Notes: generated by a model not told the origin, from the letters alone. Shown: positions 11,830-23,440, numbered from the stretch's first letter. The stretch: 64,000 bases of DNA from Marisa cornuarietis (GCA_004794655.1 SMMW01000018.1:1030501-1094500), one strand, 5' to 3'. Translations and numbers: made by a program.

Positions 11830-12014
11830 GGCTTCGTACTATGGGGGGAGGGGGTAGGAAATCGGATTACCCGAAGAAAACCCTTGAATCCCAGCCTTGC
11901 GAATAGGTGTCACATACAGTGAATGTCCCGAGACGAGATCCGAGCCCTTAACCTTTCACTGCACTGGTGACAATTAGCGAGTGTTTTGATCCGCTACACA
12001 ACCAGGCGCCCCTG
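11830..12014 (-). mobile_element. tRNA-derived SINE, family 2
   Basis: The minus strand begins GGGGCGCCTGGTTGTGTAGC with A-box-like TGTAGCGGATC. A B-box-like GGCTCGGATCTC follows about 55 bp later, and the body carries GGGTTTTCTTCGGGTAATCC, a block common in invertebrate SINEs. Head and body differ from SINE family 1, so this is a separate family. No clear target-site duplication was found. Confidence 0.65.
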
Positions 12015-12267
12015 TATATCCACAAATTTGTTTTGGGGTTAGAATTTATCTGTATACGAAATCCGTTGGGTTTTGATGGTGACAGTTGGTACTGAATCGT
12101 ATGAAAATATTTGCTATTGAACTTTCCTGAAAACCTCAACTGTTCTATTTTATCCCCAAAAGCCAGTCTCTGTCACTGGAATACCCAAGAAATCAGAATT
12201 TTCACGTCTTTGGTGCGTAATATTAATAATAAAAGTCAAAACATAATTACAGATTGAAATTAATCTG

Positions 12268-12658
12268 GATGAATCTCCGGATTTCATACAAAGAACATAA
12301 AACCAACGACTTTGTAAGAAACAAGATGGCCACACTTGTAGGACACCAGGAATCTCTACTTTGAACAGTCAAGTGACGTAAGCTGGTCTTTGGTCATGTG
12401 ACCTAGCATGACACCCTGTCGAAGACTATCCTTCAAGGCACCTTGGAGGGTGGCCGACCCCGGGGTGACCAGAGAAAGAACTGACTTACGAAGGTCAAAG
12501 ACTGGACTGGTCGTCCTGTACAGGACCTGCTGACTATCGCCCAAAATAGGCAAGAGTGGCGGCCCCTGTCAGCTGTCACGTCTGTCCATGTGATCCCCCC
12601 AACGACAGGTACCAGGCAAGGGACTGACTGACTGACGACTGACTGACTGACTGACTAC
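12268..12658 (+). mobile_element. Non-LTR retrotransposon remnant (GACT-tailed family, copy 2, 3' end)
   Basis: It encodes the C-terminal end of the ORF (ISYKEHKTNDFVRNKMATL then LVGHQESLL) and the shared 3' untranslated sequence (TGTACAGGACCTGCTGACTA, CAAGAGTGGCGGCCCCTGTC). It ends in (GACT)n at 12622-12658. About 390 bp of a 5'-truncated copy, collinear with 47.24-47.60 kb minus strand. Confidence 0.85.
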
Positions 12659-12659
12659 A

Positions 12660-13650
12660 GATTGAAAAAGCACTTTCAAAATAAACATATGACGGATGTA
12701 ACTTCCTTTGCGACAACGCATCGGCATTTCCCATGCACTTCGTTACTCTGCCTGCATGTACAGGTGGGAAACAATGTTTACTTGTTTACTCCCTCGCTAG
12801 CTAATACACAACAACGAAGCTGATCAGAGCTTGTAGCGCGCAGCCCCTGAAGAGTTCTACAGTTTGAGGTTCTTTATTTCTTGCTAATTGGAAATGTACA
12901 AGTTGTTGTAGTTTAAAGTTACTGATAGGTTAATATAATTTATGTTGTGTATTATGGTTAAAAGCACGCTAGAATGGAAAGGACAGCCTCACATTACATT
13001 TATAATTTTATCTGCAACAAGCAAATTAAGTTCATCCGTTCTTTCTAGTAGACATTTCCTCTGCATATGGGTGGGTGCCGCTGATTCTGTGAAGGCAAAC
13101 TGATGTCCAGTCTGGCTGACCTAGCAATGTTAGTAACACAGCTGAGCCCTCAAATGACACTCATCTACTAATTGTAAGAAACAATTCTAATTTAGACGAT
13201 TTAGCGGATTTATTAAAAACATTTGTAAATAATTTTACTTGAAAGATTGTGCACCCTCCTCAGTCATTTTGTATACTGCCACTTATTTCGGAGATATACT
13301 GTTTAGCATGAGAAGATGTCCTTTCTACTCGTCTGACACGTGAGAGAAGAAACATTTGTGGCTTCAGTCTGGCTCCCGGCATTTACATGCATTACTCACA
13401 GAACTGACTTGTTTATGCCCGCCTATATTCGCAGCATTTGAAGGCATCGTTAATGGCAGTTTCCTCTGACAAACAATGAAGTTACATTGTCACTGATTAT
13501 TTTTGTCCTGATCTGATTTTCGGTACAATGATTTCAACTCGGAGCAAGATTCGTTAAAACACAAACAAAAAAACCAAAGCGAACAACTTAATTCGTTATG
13601 ATAAAGATTGGAAAAAGGCTAACAGCATAGCTAGAAACAGATGAGGGACC
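12660..13650. other. Unannotated sequence
   Basis: No recognisable coding or repeat feature. Confidence 0.4.
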
Positions 13651-13652
13651 TG

Positions 13653-13916
13653 GGGCCAGTTGCTCAACACATTTCTAATTTTAAACACTTTTAGGCCTTA
13701 ACTCTAATTAGATAATTAGTTTAAAGTAAACACCACAATTTTAGAATTTTTAAAACTAAAACTGCTTTATGTATGATAAAGTTGTTTAAGTCTGACTTTC
13801 CGTCCTGTCAGTACAATATTTTGTATGTTTTTCTGCAAAGAATCAAAATGGATTAGAAGAGATTTTGCCTCTTTAGAACAGTTTTAGGATTTAGAAACGT
13901 GTCGTGCAACTGGTCC
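13653..13916 (+). mobile_element. Palindromic MITE, copy 2 (264 bp)
   Basis: GGGCCAGTTGCTCAACACATT at the left and CGTGTCGTGCAACTGGTCC at the right form the terminal inverted repeat, with CTG on both sides (13650-13652 and 13917-13919). It aligns end to end with the reverse complement of copy 1 at 3614-3878 and has the same length within one base, so both are full-length copies. Confidence 0.85.
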
Positions 13917-14009
13917 CTGATGTTTAAAAAAGAAAACTAAATTAGTCAGATGGGAGCCATGTGCCACATGCACATGCAAAAGGGGACAGCCTTGTAGAGA
14001 CAATAAAAC

Positions 14010-14011
<2 letters not shown>

Positions 14012-14075
<64 letters not shown>
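14012..14075 (+). repeat. (CA)n microsatellite
   Basis: About 32 CA dinucleotides. Confidence 0.97.
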
Positions 14076-14078
<3 letters not shown>

Positions 14079-14957
14079 CACGCACATATATTCACTCACA
14101 ACTCCACGCGTGCGGTTTTTTTTGTTGTTGTAAATATGTATGCTTGTGTTTGTGTGTTTAAGTCATTTATCTATGTACACCTAAAAAAAACAGTCGCTTG
14201 TCACCAATACAACTCATTTCAGAGATTACACGTACACTTCTCAAGGTTGCAGGGCTGGCCGTCGGGGGTTTTCTCCAGATTCATCCTCCATCCTCCCTCC
14301 TCCACGGGTGTTTCCCTTCAGTGTACGAAATCGCCCTTAGAAGAGACCATTTCCTGTTAAATATCTCTTTCTAGGAGATGTGGAAGGTTAAGTGGAGCTC
14401 GTGATGTCGCATGCAGAAGTAACCTTGTGTAGTACATTCAGGGGTCAGTCTACTCCGACATTGCGACGGACGGTTGGAGTATTGCAGATGACCTGGTGTG
14501 GGTCATTCGTGGGTCACCATGTCCGCCAGCAGGCTTTTCATACTAACAGGATGTGTCTTACAAACTTAGAGGCTCGAGGCATGAGAAGCAGAGGTGGAAG
14601 TTGGGGGGCCAGGGAGCATGGGGAGATCATTCAGTTCCGCATTCCGCACGTTGGGAACTGCAAACGGTGAACCGCTCACTATTCACTGCCTGCACGGCCT
14701 TCACCTACTTGCACTTCATCCATCTGCAAGCGCGTGTTTTTCAGATTGGATTAAACATCCTTGTCTCGGAGTTTTGTTATGGGATGACTTTCGATTCTTC
14801 TAGATCCTGTCATGTGTAGGCGGAAGGGCAATGGGGTGCTCATTGCTAGTGTACCTAAAATATATTGTCTTTTGTCAAATACGCGGAGTGTTTTTCTGGG
14901 TGGGTGGAAGACTGCACATTTCACGGCGGCGGAGAAGGGAGTACATAAAATCCAAGG

Positions 14958-15161
14958 TGGGGGGGGGGGTAGGGGTGGGATTGGTGTTTTAAGCCTAGCC
15001 AGAAACTATCGGCTATATCACGACAAAGCAGCCAGTCCAGTAAACAGATGCCACATGCAAAGAAAGAACAGCGTGCCCGAGACGAGAGCTGAACCCAGGA
15101 CAGCCAACCTTCATTGTATTGGTGACAGGCGCTAACCGTTGCACCACCGGACCGCCGTGTG
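14958..15161 (-). mobile_element. tRNA-derived SINE, family 1, copy 2
   Basis: The minus strand reads CGGCGGTCCGGTGGTGCAAC, GTTAGCGCC (A box) and GGGTTCAGCTCTCG (B box), then the CACGCTGTTCTTTC body and a GTGATATAGCC tail ending TTAAAACACCAATCC. It is bounded by the exact 10-bp duplication AAATCCAAGG at 14948-14957 and 15162-15171, the hallmark of target-primed reverse transcription. The tail carries a G/C-homopolymer tract (14958-14969 on + strand). Confidence 0.9.
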
Positions 15162-15690
15162 AAATCCAAGGGAACGGGATTGTGAATAACTGCTAGCGAA
15201 AAGACCATCATCAGGTTACATTACTGCAAAGAGAGGGAGAGAGACAAAGATCACAACGTTCCAACACAATCAGTCAGAACAGCGAAGCTACTTTTACGAT
15301 ATAGATAAAAATATGTATATACAGTAGTGGCTTTAAGGAGTTTAAGCCATCAGTGTATACTTTGGTTTCGGTTGTTTGTTTTTGCGTACTTTTTTGTCTG
15401 GTTGATTGCTTTCGCTTTACTCTTGCCTATTTCAGATTAAAATACACTTTTAATCAGCTTCTTGGACAAAGGAGGGGTAGGGGTCATATCACAAATTGTC
15501 CCAAAACTCGTGTTTCCAAGTGTATATCATCTATTCTAACCCATCACTTCTCTCTTAATATGTATAACAGGTCTCGTGATTCGCGCGTGATTGCTGCACG
15601 CGACCTTGTGTAGGACCAGAGACCTATTCCCGGGAAGGTCTGTGAGCAGGACATTCCTGGGTCAGCCTACATCAGCACTTTGCGCAGTCA

Positions 15691-16118
15691 GGCCTGACGA
15701 GAGGGGGGAGGGGCTGGGGGGGTCTGGTGTACCCGTCCCCGCGGCTATGAAGAGGGCCCGGCCTTGGTCAGTGGATTTGGTTTCTTCTTCTTTTCCTTCT
15801 CTTTTTCGTAGCATCACTCACTCTGGGGATTTTTTTCTATGGAGCGGGGTGCTATACAAGTTTGATCCTTTACCGTCATCTTTCCTCATTTACTAACCAC
15901 TCACGTGTGAACAACTCTATGTTCAAGTAGTGATGTAGACCCTACTGCACTTGTCCTAATGTTTGCAGTCTATATTAAGTTACTGAATGAAATGTAGATA
16001 TTTACAATCGAATTGTAAACATATTAGTATAGACTGGGAAAATAATTTACGATTACAATTGCAAGGGGCCCGGAGAAGTCGTCTGCCTCGGGGCCCGTGC
16101 TGGCTCTCGGCGGCCCTG
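15691..16118 (+). mobile_element. Interspersed repeat with imperfect inverted ends, copy 1 (short form)
   Basis: It starts GGCCTGACGAGAGGGG and ends CTCTCGGCGGCCCTG. Blocks are shared with 60969-61585 (+) and 20903-21547 (-): CCACTCACGTG, GAAATGTAGATAT, and GCAAGGGGCCCGGA near the right end. The ends are roughly complementary (CAGGCCTGACGAGAG against CAGGGCCGCCGAGAG), suggesting a non-autonomous DNA transposon, possibly hAT-like. No coding capacity. Confidence 0.6.
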
Positions 16119-16179
16119 GTTGCGCTTCACAGAACCAGTGAGGGGAGGGAGCAGCTCGAGAGGGTGGGAGGAAAATAAG

Positions 16180-17280
16180 GAACGACGTTAATCGATTGTT
16201 TTTGTTACCTGTAGAGCGTCGTACAACGTCCTACTGACTGTTAAAGGCGAACCTGAGTCGCACAAAAAATTGTCTGTTCGCACTTGCATTGACCTTGGTT
16301 TGAATTCACATGGAAGAGCGCAGCCCTAGCGAAAGCTTCGCGCTCATAAAGATGAGGAGCGTTGCCATAACGACAAGTGTGCGCGTATGACTTTGCAGGT
16401 AATGAGATAATGACTGCTTTCCAAAACGCAATGGAGTTATTTGCTCAGGATTTTTTGGGGGTGCTAGAGCTCGTCAAAGTCTTGGTAAAGCAGCAAGGGA
16501 TAAATAGAAACAGCACCTCGCGACCCAGAGAACACCGGGGTCTGAACTCACCCTACCACGACCGTGAAACTAGGGGACTACCTTTTTTTAAATTCTGGAA
16601 ATTTCACATATCTCCTTAGAAAAAGAAGAAACAGCAAAATCAGACAGACATGACAACAAAACTATGAAGCTGGAGATAAGAATATTGTCTAAGTTTTGTG
16701 ATGAAAAGGGAGAGATAGGGGAAAGGCAAGGGTCAAGGGCAAAAAGGGTGGTGTTTCGAACGCTTGCACCGAGCTGTCCAATCGTCTGAAGTCGCAGGTT
16801 GAACAGCAAGCAAAACCCCGACAACAGTCGAGAAATGGCAGGTGAGTGGTCAGCGCACCTGTGGGCTTGACATGACCCGTGAGAGACAGAGAGGGTGCGT
16901 GCTGCCCAACAAACAACTGCAAAAAGGAGCGTGCGTTTTAGCACGTCCGTTGATTTTTTTTCCTTCTTTAATTTGCTTGACTTGACAGATAACGCACTGA
17001 GAGAAAAAAAAAGAAGTGTGTGTGTGTGTTGTTTCTTTTGCTTTTTTATTTTCCAATTTGCGTTGCAACTATAGGCAGCCATTTCTAATCTTTGTTAGCA
17101 TTACAACGTTGATTTGAAACTCGATACTACGTGAAACATAACCAACATACGACTTTTTAAAAAGTTTATTTCATATTAAAATCTAATATCCAACGAAGGG
17201 TTTCAGGTCAGGGATCTTCTGCAGTTTTTAGTAAGTGTAGGGTACAAGTTTTATATTCTTAAGAATATCATATACAGACC
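16180..17280. other. Unannotated sequence
   Basis: No repeat terminus recognised. A 164-codon minus-strand open frame (16588-17082) has hydrophobic, low-complexity composition and no splice support. Confidence 0.4.
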
Positions 17281-17288
17281 CCTTACAC

Positions 17289-17474
17289 CAGTTGTTTTCA
17301 AACTTTTCCAGACGCGTACCACTTTCGAAAATTCGAATTGACCGAGTACCACCTTTAAACCCTATATACAGCCCCAACACACATTCTTTTATTTTGGCGC
17401 ATGGTGCTCGCGTACCATCCATCATACCTTAGCGTACCAATAGTGGTACGCGTACCACAGTTTGAAAACCTCTA
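17289..17474 (+). mobile_element. hAT-type MITE (186 bp)
   Basis: The left end CAGTTGTTTTCAAACTTTTC and the right end CAGTTTGAAAACCTCTA form an imperfect terminal inverted repeat of the CAG-GGTTTTCAAACT type common in hAT elements. It is flanked by the exact 8-bp duplication CCTTACAC at 17281-17288 and 17475-17482. Subterminal GCGTACCAC motifs occur in both orientations, as expected for transposase binding sites. No open frame of note. Confidence 0.92.
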
Positions 17475-17856
17475 CCTTACACTGTCCCAAAGTTTAGGGA
17501 TGATGATGTCGATTTGTATTGCGCAGGTATCCATTCAAAAGAATGCTCATTGCGCAGCAAAAACAGAAGAGAAGAAAAAAAATAAAACAACAGGAAAGTT
17601 AAAAAAAAATAATAAAGACAGAAATGGTGCTAGGTTGTTTAAGTCTGTCTTAAATAAACAAATGAGTCTTCAGTCTTTTCCGAAACATGGGAGGGACATG
17701 GATAGAGAGTGGCCGAAGCAGCTAAAGACGTTACAATTTTGAGCACTATATACGTTCTCCAGCCCTCTGCCCCCAACTTTGTGCAAACAGGAAACAAGTG
17801 TGTGTGTGTGTGTGTTTGAGAGAGAGAGAGACCCTTCTCCCGGACCTGTGACTATC

Positions 17857-17965
17857 AAAACAATGCGCTACGTGACACATGACACGAGTTGCTATTTGGC
17901 CAGGAAATACCGTCAAAGAGGATTGGAACCACCGAGGCCGCCAACTGCTCGGACGCATTGTTTTG
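17857..17965. repeat. 12-bp inverted repeat around a short spacer
   Basis: CAAAACAATGCG near 17856 and its complement CGCATTGTTTTG near 17954 are exact, about 86 bp apart. Similarity does not extend outward, so it may be the eroded end of a small element or chance. Confidence 0.35.
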
Positions 17966-18270
17966 CAGGCGTAGTGATGTCTGATGCTGGCTGGGATCGC
18001 CCGTTTGCAAGCTAATCTACAGTAACCTAGCAACTCACGTGTACCACAAATATCTACATTGATTTTCTTTCTCATGTCAGAATGACCGGCAACATGTGAT
18101 ACATTCACATTCAACTCATCCAGGTTGTCATGCAGATTAACCCCAATCCTAAGCCATCCATCCTTCAGGTGTCATCTGAATAAAACGAGGAGTAAAGCGA
18201 AGAGATCTTTCAAACTATCAAAGCATCGATTCTGTCTCAAAGGAAGACAGACAAAATCATGCACGGACTT

Positions 18271-18513
18271 GTATTACTGGACTGCTTGCAGACGATTTTT
18301 TTCAGTGAAGTCATAGAACGAGGCTGGTTACAAATAGCTTCCGGTTTAGTCACGTTTCTGTTGAACTACTAGAACGAGGCTGGTGTATAAGAAGCTTCCG
18401 GTTTATTCACATTCATTGTTAAGGCTCGCCGAGACTAACAGCGGAGAACTTCGCAAGAGGCTCAGCGTTGGTCTCGGCAGACAGACAGCAGTCCACCCTA
18501 TACACGTCCGTGA
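18271..18513 (+). repeat. Hairpin-bearing dispersed repeat, copy 1
   Basis: Shares GTATTACTGGACTGCTTGCA, AGAACGAGGCTGG, CTTCCGGTTTATTCACATTC and a hairpin with the inverted copy at 53177-53352. The stem is GCCGAGACTAAC (18428-18439) with GTTGGTCTCGGC (18467-18478), loop 27 nt. The AGAACGAGGCTGG...CTTCCGGTTTA segment is duplicated in tandem (unit about 56 bp, starting near 18314 and 18370) in this copy only. Class unknown. Confidence 0.75.
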
Positions 18514-18519
18514 TATCAT

Positions 18520-19440
18520 GCTGATGAAAATGTTGTCAGTCATTATATTTGTTTGTTCCCGTACATGACCCACTACGGTCTTCTTGTTTGGACACATAAT
18601 ATAATAACTGACGTTTGACAAATGTTTGCATGATGTAACTCTCGTAACATATTTAAACTTGCCAGTCACTACCACGATGTGTCTGGTAGAACACTTATAA
18701 TAAAGTCATAAGCAAAAGTATCGGAAGCGCATTGAATGCAGTTCCATCGAAACATTTCGAGGTGTAAGCCACAGCTCTTTAATAGCAAGAAGCCACGAGA
18801 TTTCTTGAAATCGCCTTTAGGTGAAAGCACTTTTCCCTCCTAAAATCAACAACACTTCCTGGCAGAGAAGAGAACTCCTTTCTGAATATTGCTTGATTAA
18901 TCGGGAAACATGTGCTGCACCTATCTTGATGTGATTGGGAGGGAGTGAGAGAAAAAGTTTCCTGACAACATCAAAACTCAGTATTTAGACTCTTGCATGC
19001 GTCATTGTATTTCGATCTCAGCCTCTGCACTTTCTTTCATCCGCAAAGTTCCCCTCGTGAAAAAGAAGATGCGAGTTCATTAACTGGACTGCTGGTGGTC
19101 TGCCCAAACAATTTCTTAGGATTGTTTGACCAAGTCTGGCAAAGTTTTTACATGACGGTTAAATAAAACGTTTACCAAAACTTGTCCAAGAGTCCGTTTA
19201 TATTTGAACTGTTAAGAATAGCCTAGTTAGGCTTTGATGTCGGCTGTTGATACATGTAGCGTTCTTCAACCCTGTTTGGCGAATACCATAAAAAAATGAT
19301 CGTCGACATTGTTGTGTACGTTAGTGAACAGTTCAGGACTAGTGGCAGAACACAACTTTCGAGCAATTATTATTAAAAGGGGGATTGCGGTGATCAGAGG
19401 ACATGGCTAGTATGGGTGTTATTTTACAAGGAAAAACGGT
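18520..19440. other. Unannotated sequence
   Basis: No coding exon or known element recognised. Confidence 0.4.
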
Positions 19441-19462
19441 TCTCTGCCCCTGCTCTGTGAGG

Positions 19463-19474
19463 TCTCTCTCTCTT

Positions 19475-19545
<71 letters not shown>
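19463..19545 (+). repeat. Compound (CT)n(CA)n microsatellite
   Basis: A CT-rich run to about 19485 passes directly into about 30 CA dinucleotides. Confidence 0.96.
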
Positions 19546-19546
<1 letters not shown>

Positions 19547-19644
19547 TCGTACCTACGCAAATTTTTCAACAAGTTGGAATTACATTAAAAATGAAGTGGG
19601 ATACTTTGTTTAAATGACCAGGTAAAGCTCAAAACGAGATCATC

Positions 19645-20320
19645 ATCTGATCATCATCACTACTTTAACTGGTGACGGCGGGACTCAGAGAGCAAGCCTG
19701 CCCACCAGTGGGGCCGACCCAGCAGGGCTAAGTCCTCGGCAGGTCGCGATGAGACGCAGCAGGGGCTAAGGCGCGCCACCGGAGCCGATCTTGAGCACCT
19801 TTGAGTAGGTCTTTGGTGTTTTTCAATCAGTTTCGCTTATCATGACCACGTCCTCCCTCCATGTCGAGCAGATATCTCTGATGACCCACCAGGGTGGCGA
19901 CCGCGTTGCGTACTAATTCTTTTGTGTGTGTGTGTGTTCCTTCTAATAGGGGATTCGGAGCACTCCCCATTTATTTTTAAATGCCTGAATCCTTCTCTCC
20001 GTCTCGGTTAGCCAGGTTGACGTTTCGCAACCGTACCTCGTGATGGGAACGAGAGACCTGTATATGTGTACTGTAGCTTGAACTTGGCGACAAAACTGAT
20101 ACTTCTGCTGTCCCAGATTTTATTCGGTCTCACCATAGCTGCTGTGTTTAACTATCCGCCGAGCAGCTGCTGTCCTTAGAAAGCGCTGCGCCCATGCCGG
20201 TACTTGAAACTCTTCACTTCTTCAAATAGTACACCGGGGTATTTAAAAAAAATTATATAGTGCATTTCCCCACACGGAGGCGAGCTCAAGTTGCTTTACG
20301 AGATGTAAAGTGATATCGCA
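19645..20320 (-). mobile_element. Non-LTR retrotransposon remnant, RT thumb and C-terminus
   Basis: Minus-strand broken frames give FEEVKSFKYRHG, LNTAAMVRPNKIWDSRSIS, KELVRNAVATLVGHQRYLL and DRLRWRALAPAASHRDLP, the order of an RT thumb and terminal region. Several frames are needed. A (GT)n expansion at about 19922-19936 interrupts the coding block. The sequence at 20234-20320 on the minus strand, GGGGAAATGCACTATATAAT, looks like another LINE's 3' end, so two remnants probably adjoin here. Confidence 0.65.
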
Positions 20321-20501
20321 TGAAAAAAAGGCATAACAAACAGATAATCATACAATCACACTTGCGCAGTGAACACTGTTAGGAACAACACAGAGGGGAA
20401 GATGGAGAAAGTAACAGTCGGGGTAAACGGAAATGTTATTACACTCGGGTAAATTTTCAAAACTTTCATATACAGTTTGACCACGGACCGTATATACGAG
20501 T

Positions 20502-20536
20502 TTGTTTGTTTGTTTGTTTGTTTGTTTGTTTGTTTG
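20502..20536 (+). repeat. (GTTT)n microsatellite
   Basis: About nine GTTT units, ending at GCTTTGG. Confidence 0.95.
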
Positions 20537-20902
20537 CTTTGGTCTAAAGAGACCTTCTATATAGGGTATAGACAATATAGGACTCGTGACCTGGTGTTTA
20601 CTGAACAATACAAAAAGTGACAGACATGGGCAACGAGCGTGACAAAGAAAACATGAAATGTCCTTTACATCACTGGAAAACAGTTTAACCTTGAAGACAT
20701 ACTCGGCCGTATGTGTGCCTGCAAACACGGGTTTATTTAAATGGATGTTCAAACAGATTCTGCTTTGATTGCTATAGTCCTCTTAGCTAGACCACAACAA
20801 GTACGGCTAACGTTTGCGGATATGCGCTCACATCAGACTGCATTGACTATATATGTATATATCTATGTATGTCAAATGATCTTCTATATTTGTTTCTGTA
20901 GG

Positions 20903-21547
20903 CAGGGCCGCCGAAAGCCAGCATGGACCCTGGAACAGACGACCTTTCCGGGGCCCCTGTATTAATCATTAATTGTAATCGTTTATTATTTTACCAGCAT
21001 ATAACAGTATGCTTACAGGTTATAATTCGACTTGCAATATCTACATTTTGCTAAGCAACATGATATAGACAGCAAAAGTCAGGTAAAAGTGCACACAGCT
21101 ATAGGATCTAAACCACTGCAGGAGCAACATCAGAGATGTGTACATGTGAGTGGTCAGTCAATGAAAGAAAATGAAGTAAAATGATCAAACTATTTGAATC
21201 CCCTCTATAGGAAAATGTCACCAGTGGACGAGATAAAACTCGACAGGTTAAAGAAACGAAGATTAAAGACAACATAAAGTTTATACCCTTCTCCCTAATG
21301 CATGTGTAATTGTCACAGATTTGGGAACAATTATTGGAGGTAGCAGCACCTCTAGTAGTGGTGAAGCCTATACTTTATAGCTTTCTTTGAAGTCGAAGTT
21401 TATTTATTTTTTCTCTCGTGATGCCTTTTCTTTTCGCTTTTGTTTAAAAGAAAAAGAAATGAAAAATAATGACCAAGACAGGGCCTCCTCCACAGCCGTG
21501 GGCCCGGGTACACTGTCCCTCTCTCTGCCCCTCCTTCTTGTCAGGCC
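20903..21547 (-). mobile_element. Interspersed repeat with imperfect inverted ends, copy 2 (645 bp)
   Basis: Reverse orientation relative to the copies at 15.7 and 61 kb. It runs from CAGGGCCGCCGAAAGCC to CTTCTTGTCAGGCC and shares TTCCGGGGCCCCT and CAATATCTACATTT blocks. Flanks TCTGTAGG (20895-20902) and TCTGTAAG (21548-21555) agree in 7 of 8 bases, consistent with an aged 8-bp duplication and hence a hAT-like origin. Confidence 0.65.
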
Positions 21548-21604
21548 TCTGTAAGTACAGTCTCACTCTAATGTACCTGAGCTAGTAACACCTTATTTCA
21601 CATA

Positions 21605-21870
21605 CCCCCCCACTCTCGATTTCTTTGGTCCTCCTCTCTGAGCCAGGTATGCTCCTTTTCCTTCTAAGGCCCAGCAGTTTGGAATTCTCTGCTCTTTGCG
21701 AACTGAGTCTACGTTCGAAGCCATCAAATGCGGCCTCAAAATCCATCTCTTTGAGAAATATCTTGCATAATCAAGAGTACTGTTCTGCTCCCTCCTCAGT
21801 TCTTTATCCATGCACTTATTGCATTCTTTTGCCATGCTGTCATCTCTTCGCTGAATTGTTGAATTGACAA
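21605..21870 (+). mobile_element. LINE C-terminal/3' fragment (family F, copy 1)
   Basis: One frame gives AKAQQFGILCSLRTESTFE and GLKIHLFEKYLA, the GPAVWNSLP...FK..LKTHLF ending found at the C-terminus of many CR1/L2-like ORF2 proteins. The same segment in reverse orientation is at 38190-38560, where the GPAVWNSLQ form is readable. Confidence 0.7.
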
Positions 21871-22636
21871 ACTATGTGAAAATTTAAGCATTGCTTACTT
21901 ATGTTTTGTTTTAAATTTTAATTTATTTGAGTGCGTCACTCTTTTCATGACAGTCTTATAACTTGCCGTGTAAAACACTTCGGCACAGCTATATATAAAC
22001 ATAAGAAATACCTGCAGAAACGTAAACAGGCATCCCGGAACTATGTTTGTCCAGTTCAAACCAGGTTTTGTTTTTCTGCTGTTGGAGGTCAAAGATGCAT
22101 TTCCAATGATTCAAGTAATCGCATCAAGCATCTCAAGACGCTTTCAGACATTTTACCATAGTGTCTCTGTGTTTTGAAGGATGGCTACCTCCCTTCAAAA
22201 TATTTTGCTCGGATCAGAAGCAACTGTGGCGTGGTATTGAAGATTATTAATTTTGGGTCAAAACAAGGTCGGGCAGATCAAAGAGAGAGAGAGAGAGAAT
22301 TTTCTCTTCGTAAGAGGGACGCGATTCAATGTTATTGGAAAGCTTGTTTTTCAACGGCACCATTGCTCTGTCAACACATACACAATACACAGCTGTTGCC
22401 TAGCTGTCCGCTCGAGAATTTTATGTTACACATCTGTTGTCCAGAGACGTACATTATAGTAGTCTGCTGGCTGATTTGGGGGGGGGGGCTCTTCGAATGC
22501 TAGCTTTGGTAATCTCGCATATGTACAAGAGTCCCGTTAGTCTTTTAAACTGATAGGCACTGTGGACTGACGAAAGTGTTTATGTGCCGAATGTGCGCCA
22601 CATATAAAGTATCCTGGTGAGAGCTTACTTTTGCTT

Positions 22637-22641
22637 TTGTA

Positions 22642-22698
<57 letters not shown>

Positions 22699-22699
22699 T
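22637..22699 (+). repeat. (ATT)n microsatellite at a LINE-like 3' end
   Basis: About 20 ATT units. Preceded by ATGTGCGCCACATATAAAGT, which resembles the GCGCTATAAAA ends of LINEs elsewhere in the window, so the repeat probably grew from a LINE tail. Confidence 0.9.
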
Positions 22700-22938
22700 G
22701 TCAGTTGCAACATTTCAGCAGCCTAATTTTGCGTAGTTATTTGAACATCTCTGGCAAACTGTCATATATGCTATTAATTTTCCTACAGCTGCAACACAAA
22801 TCCGTATCATTCTTCGTCAACTTGTCTTTCAGAATCCACCAGCCGTTTAAAAAGCCACATAAGTGAAAATAGTGAATAGCAAAAAGTTGGAAAATTTTAA
22901 CTTAAAAGAAAAAGAAAGTTCTAAACGAAGTTCATATA

Positions 22939-23440
22939 CAGTGGTACCTCGAGTTACGAGCTGCTACATACGCGATCATTTCGAGTTACGAGCGTTACGA
23001 ACGTTGTTCCGAGTTACGAACAGTTGCGATTCGGGATCATTTAAAGTAAAGAAAGTGCAATTGTAGTTTTGTTTAAAGTGTAAGAAGGTGCTGTATCTGC
23101 GCTTCGTTCCGTGCCAGTATCTCTTCCTCCCCCCACTCTGCTCAACCGCTCTCCGTTAGCCGCGCTCATCTCTCGCCAAGGTAAGATTACAGTACGTCCG
23201 TATTTCATACATTTTCTTACTGTATTTTGTACATTTTTCTTTTATTTATTTATTTCGTTGTGTAATTTAAAGTTTTACATTTTTTCATAATTTAGGAAAT
23301 TTTGGGGACATGTCAGAGAGCTGGAACGGATTAATCCGATTTCCATTATTTTAAATGGAAAAATTCGTTCGAGTTACGAGCATTTCTAGTTACGAGCACG
23401 GCTCTGGAACGAATTAAGTTCGTAACTCGAGGTACCACTG
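22939..23440 (+). mobile_element. pogo/Tigger-like MITE (502 bp)
   Basis: Terminal inverted repeats CAGTGGTACCTCGAGTTACG and CGTAACTCGAGGTACCACTG are perfect over 20 bp, and the insertion site is TA (22937-22938, 23441-23442). Further GAGTTACGAGC motifs lie inside both ends. This terminus is typical of pogo-group Tc1/mariner elements. No transposase frame, so non-autonomous. Outside the TA, TAAACGAAGTTCATA on the left resembles TAAACAAGTTCATA on the right. Confidence 0.92.

Noticed and set aside
5615..15161. Functional tRNA genes
   Set aside because: The A/B-box heads are degenerate, carry no foldable cloverleaf with acceptor ends, and continue into shared SINE bodies and tails.
16588..17082. 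164-codon minus-strand ORF
   Set aside because: Hydrophobic, AT-driven composition, no motif, no splice sites that fit.
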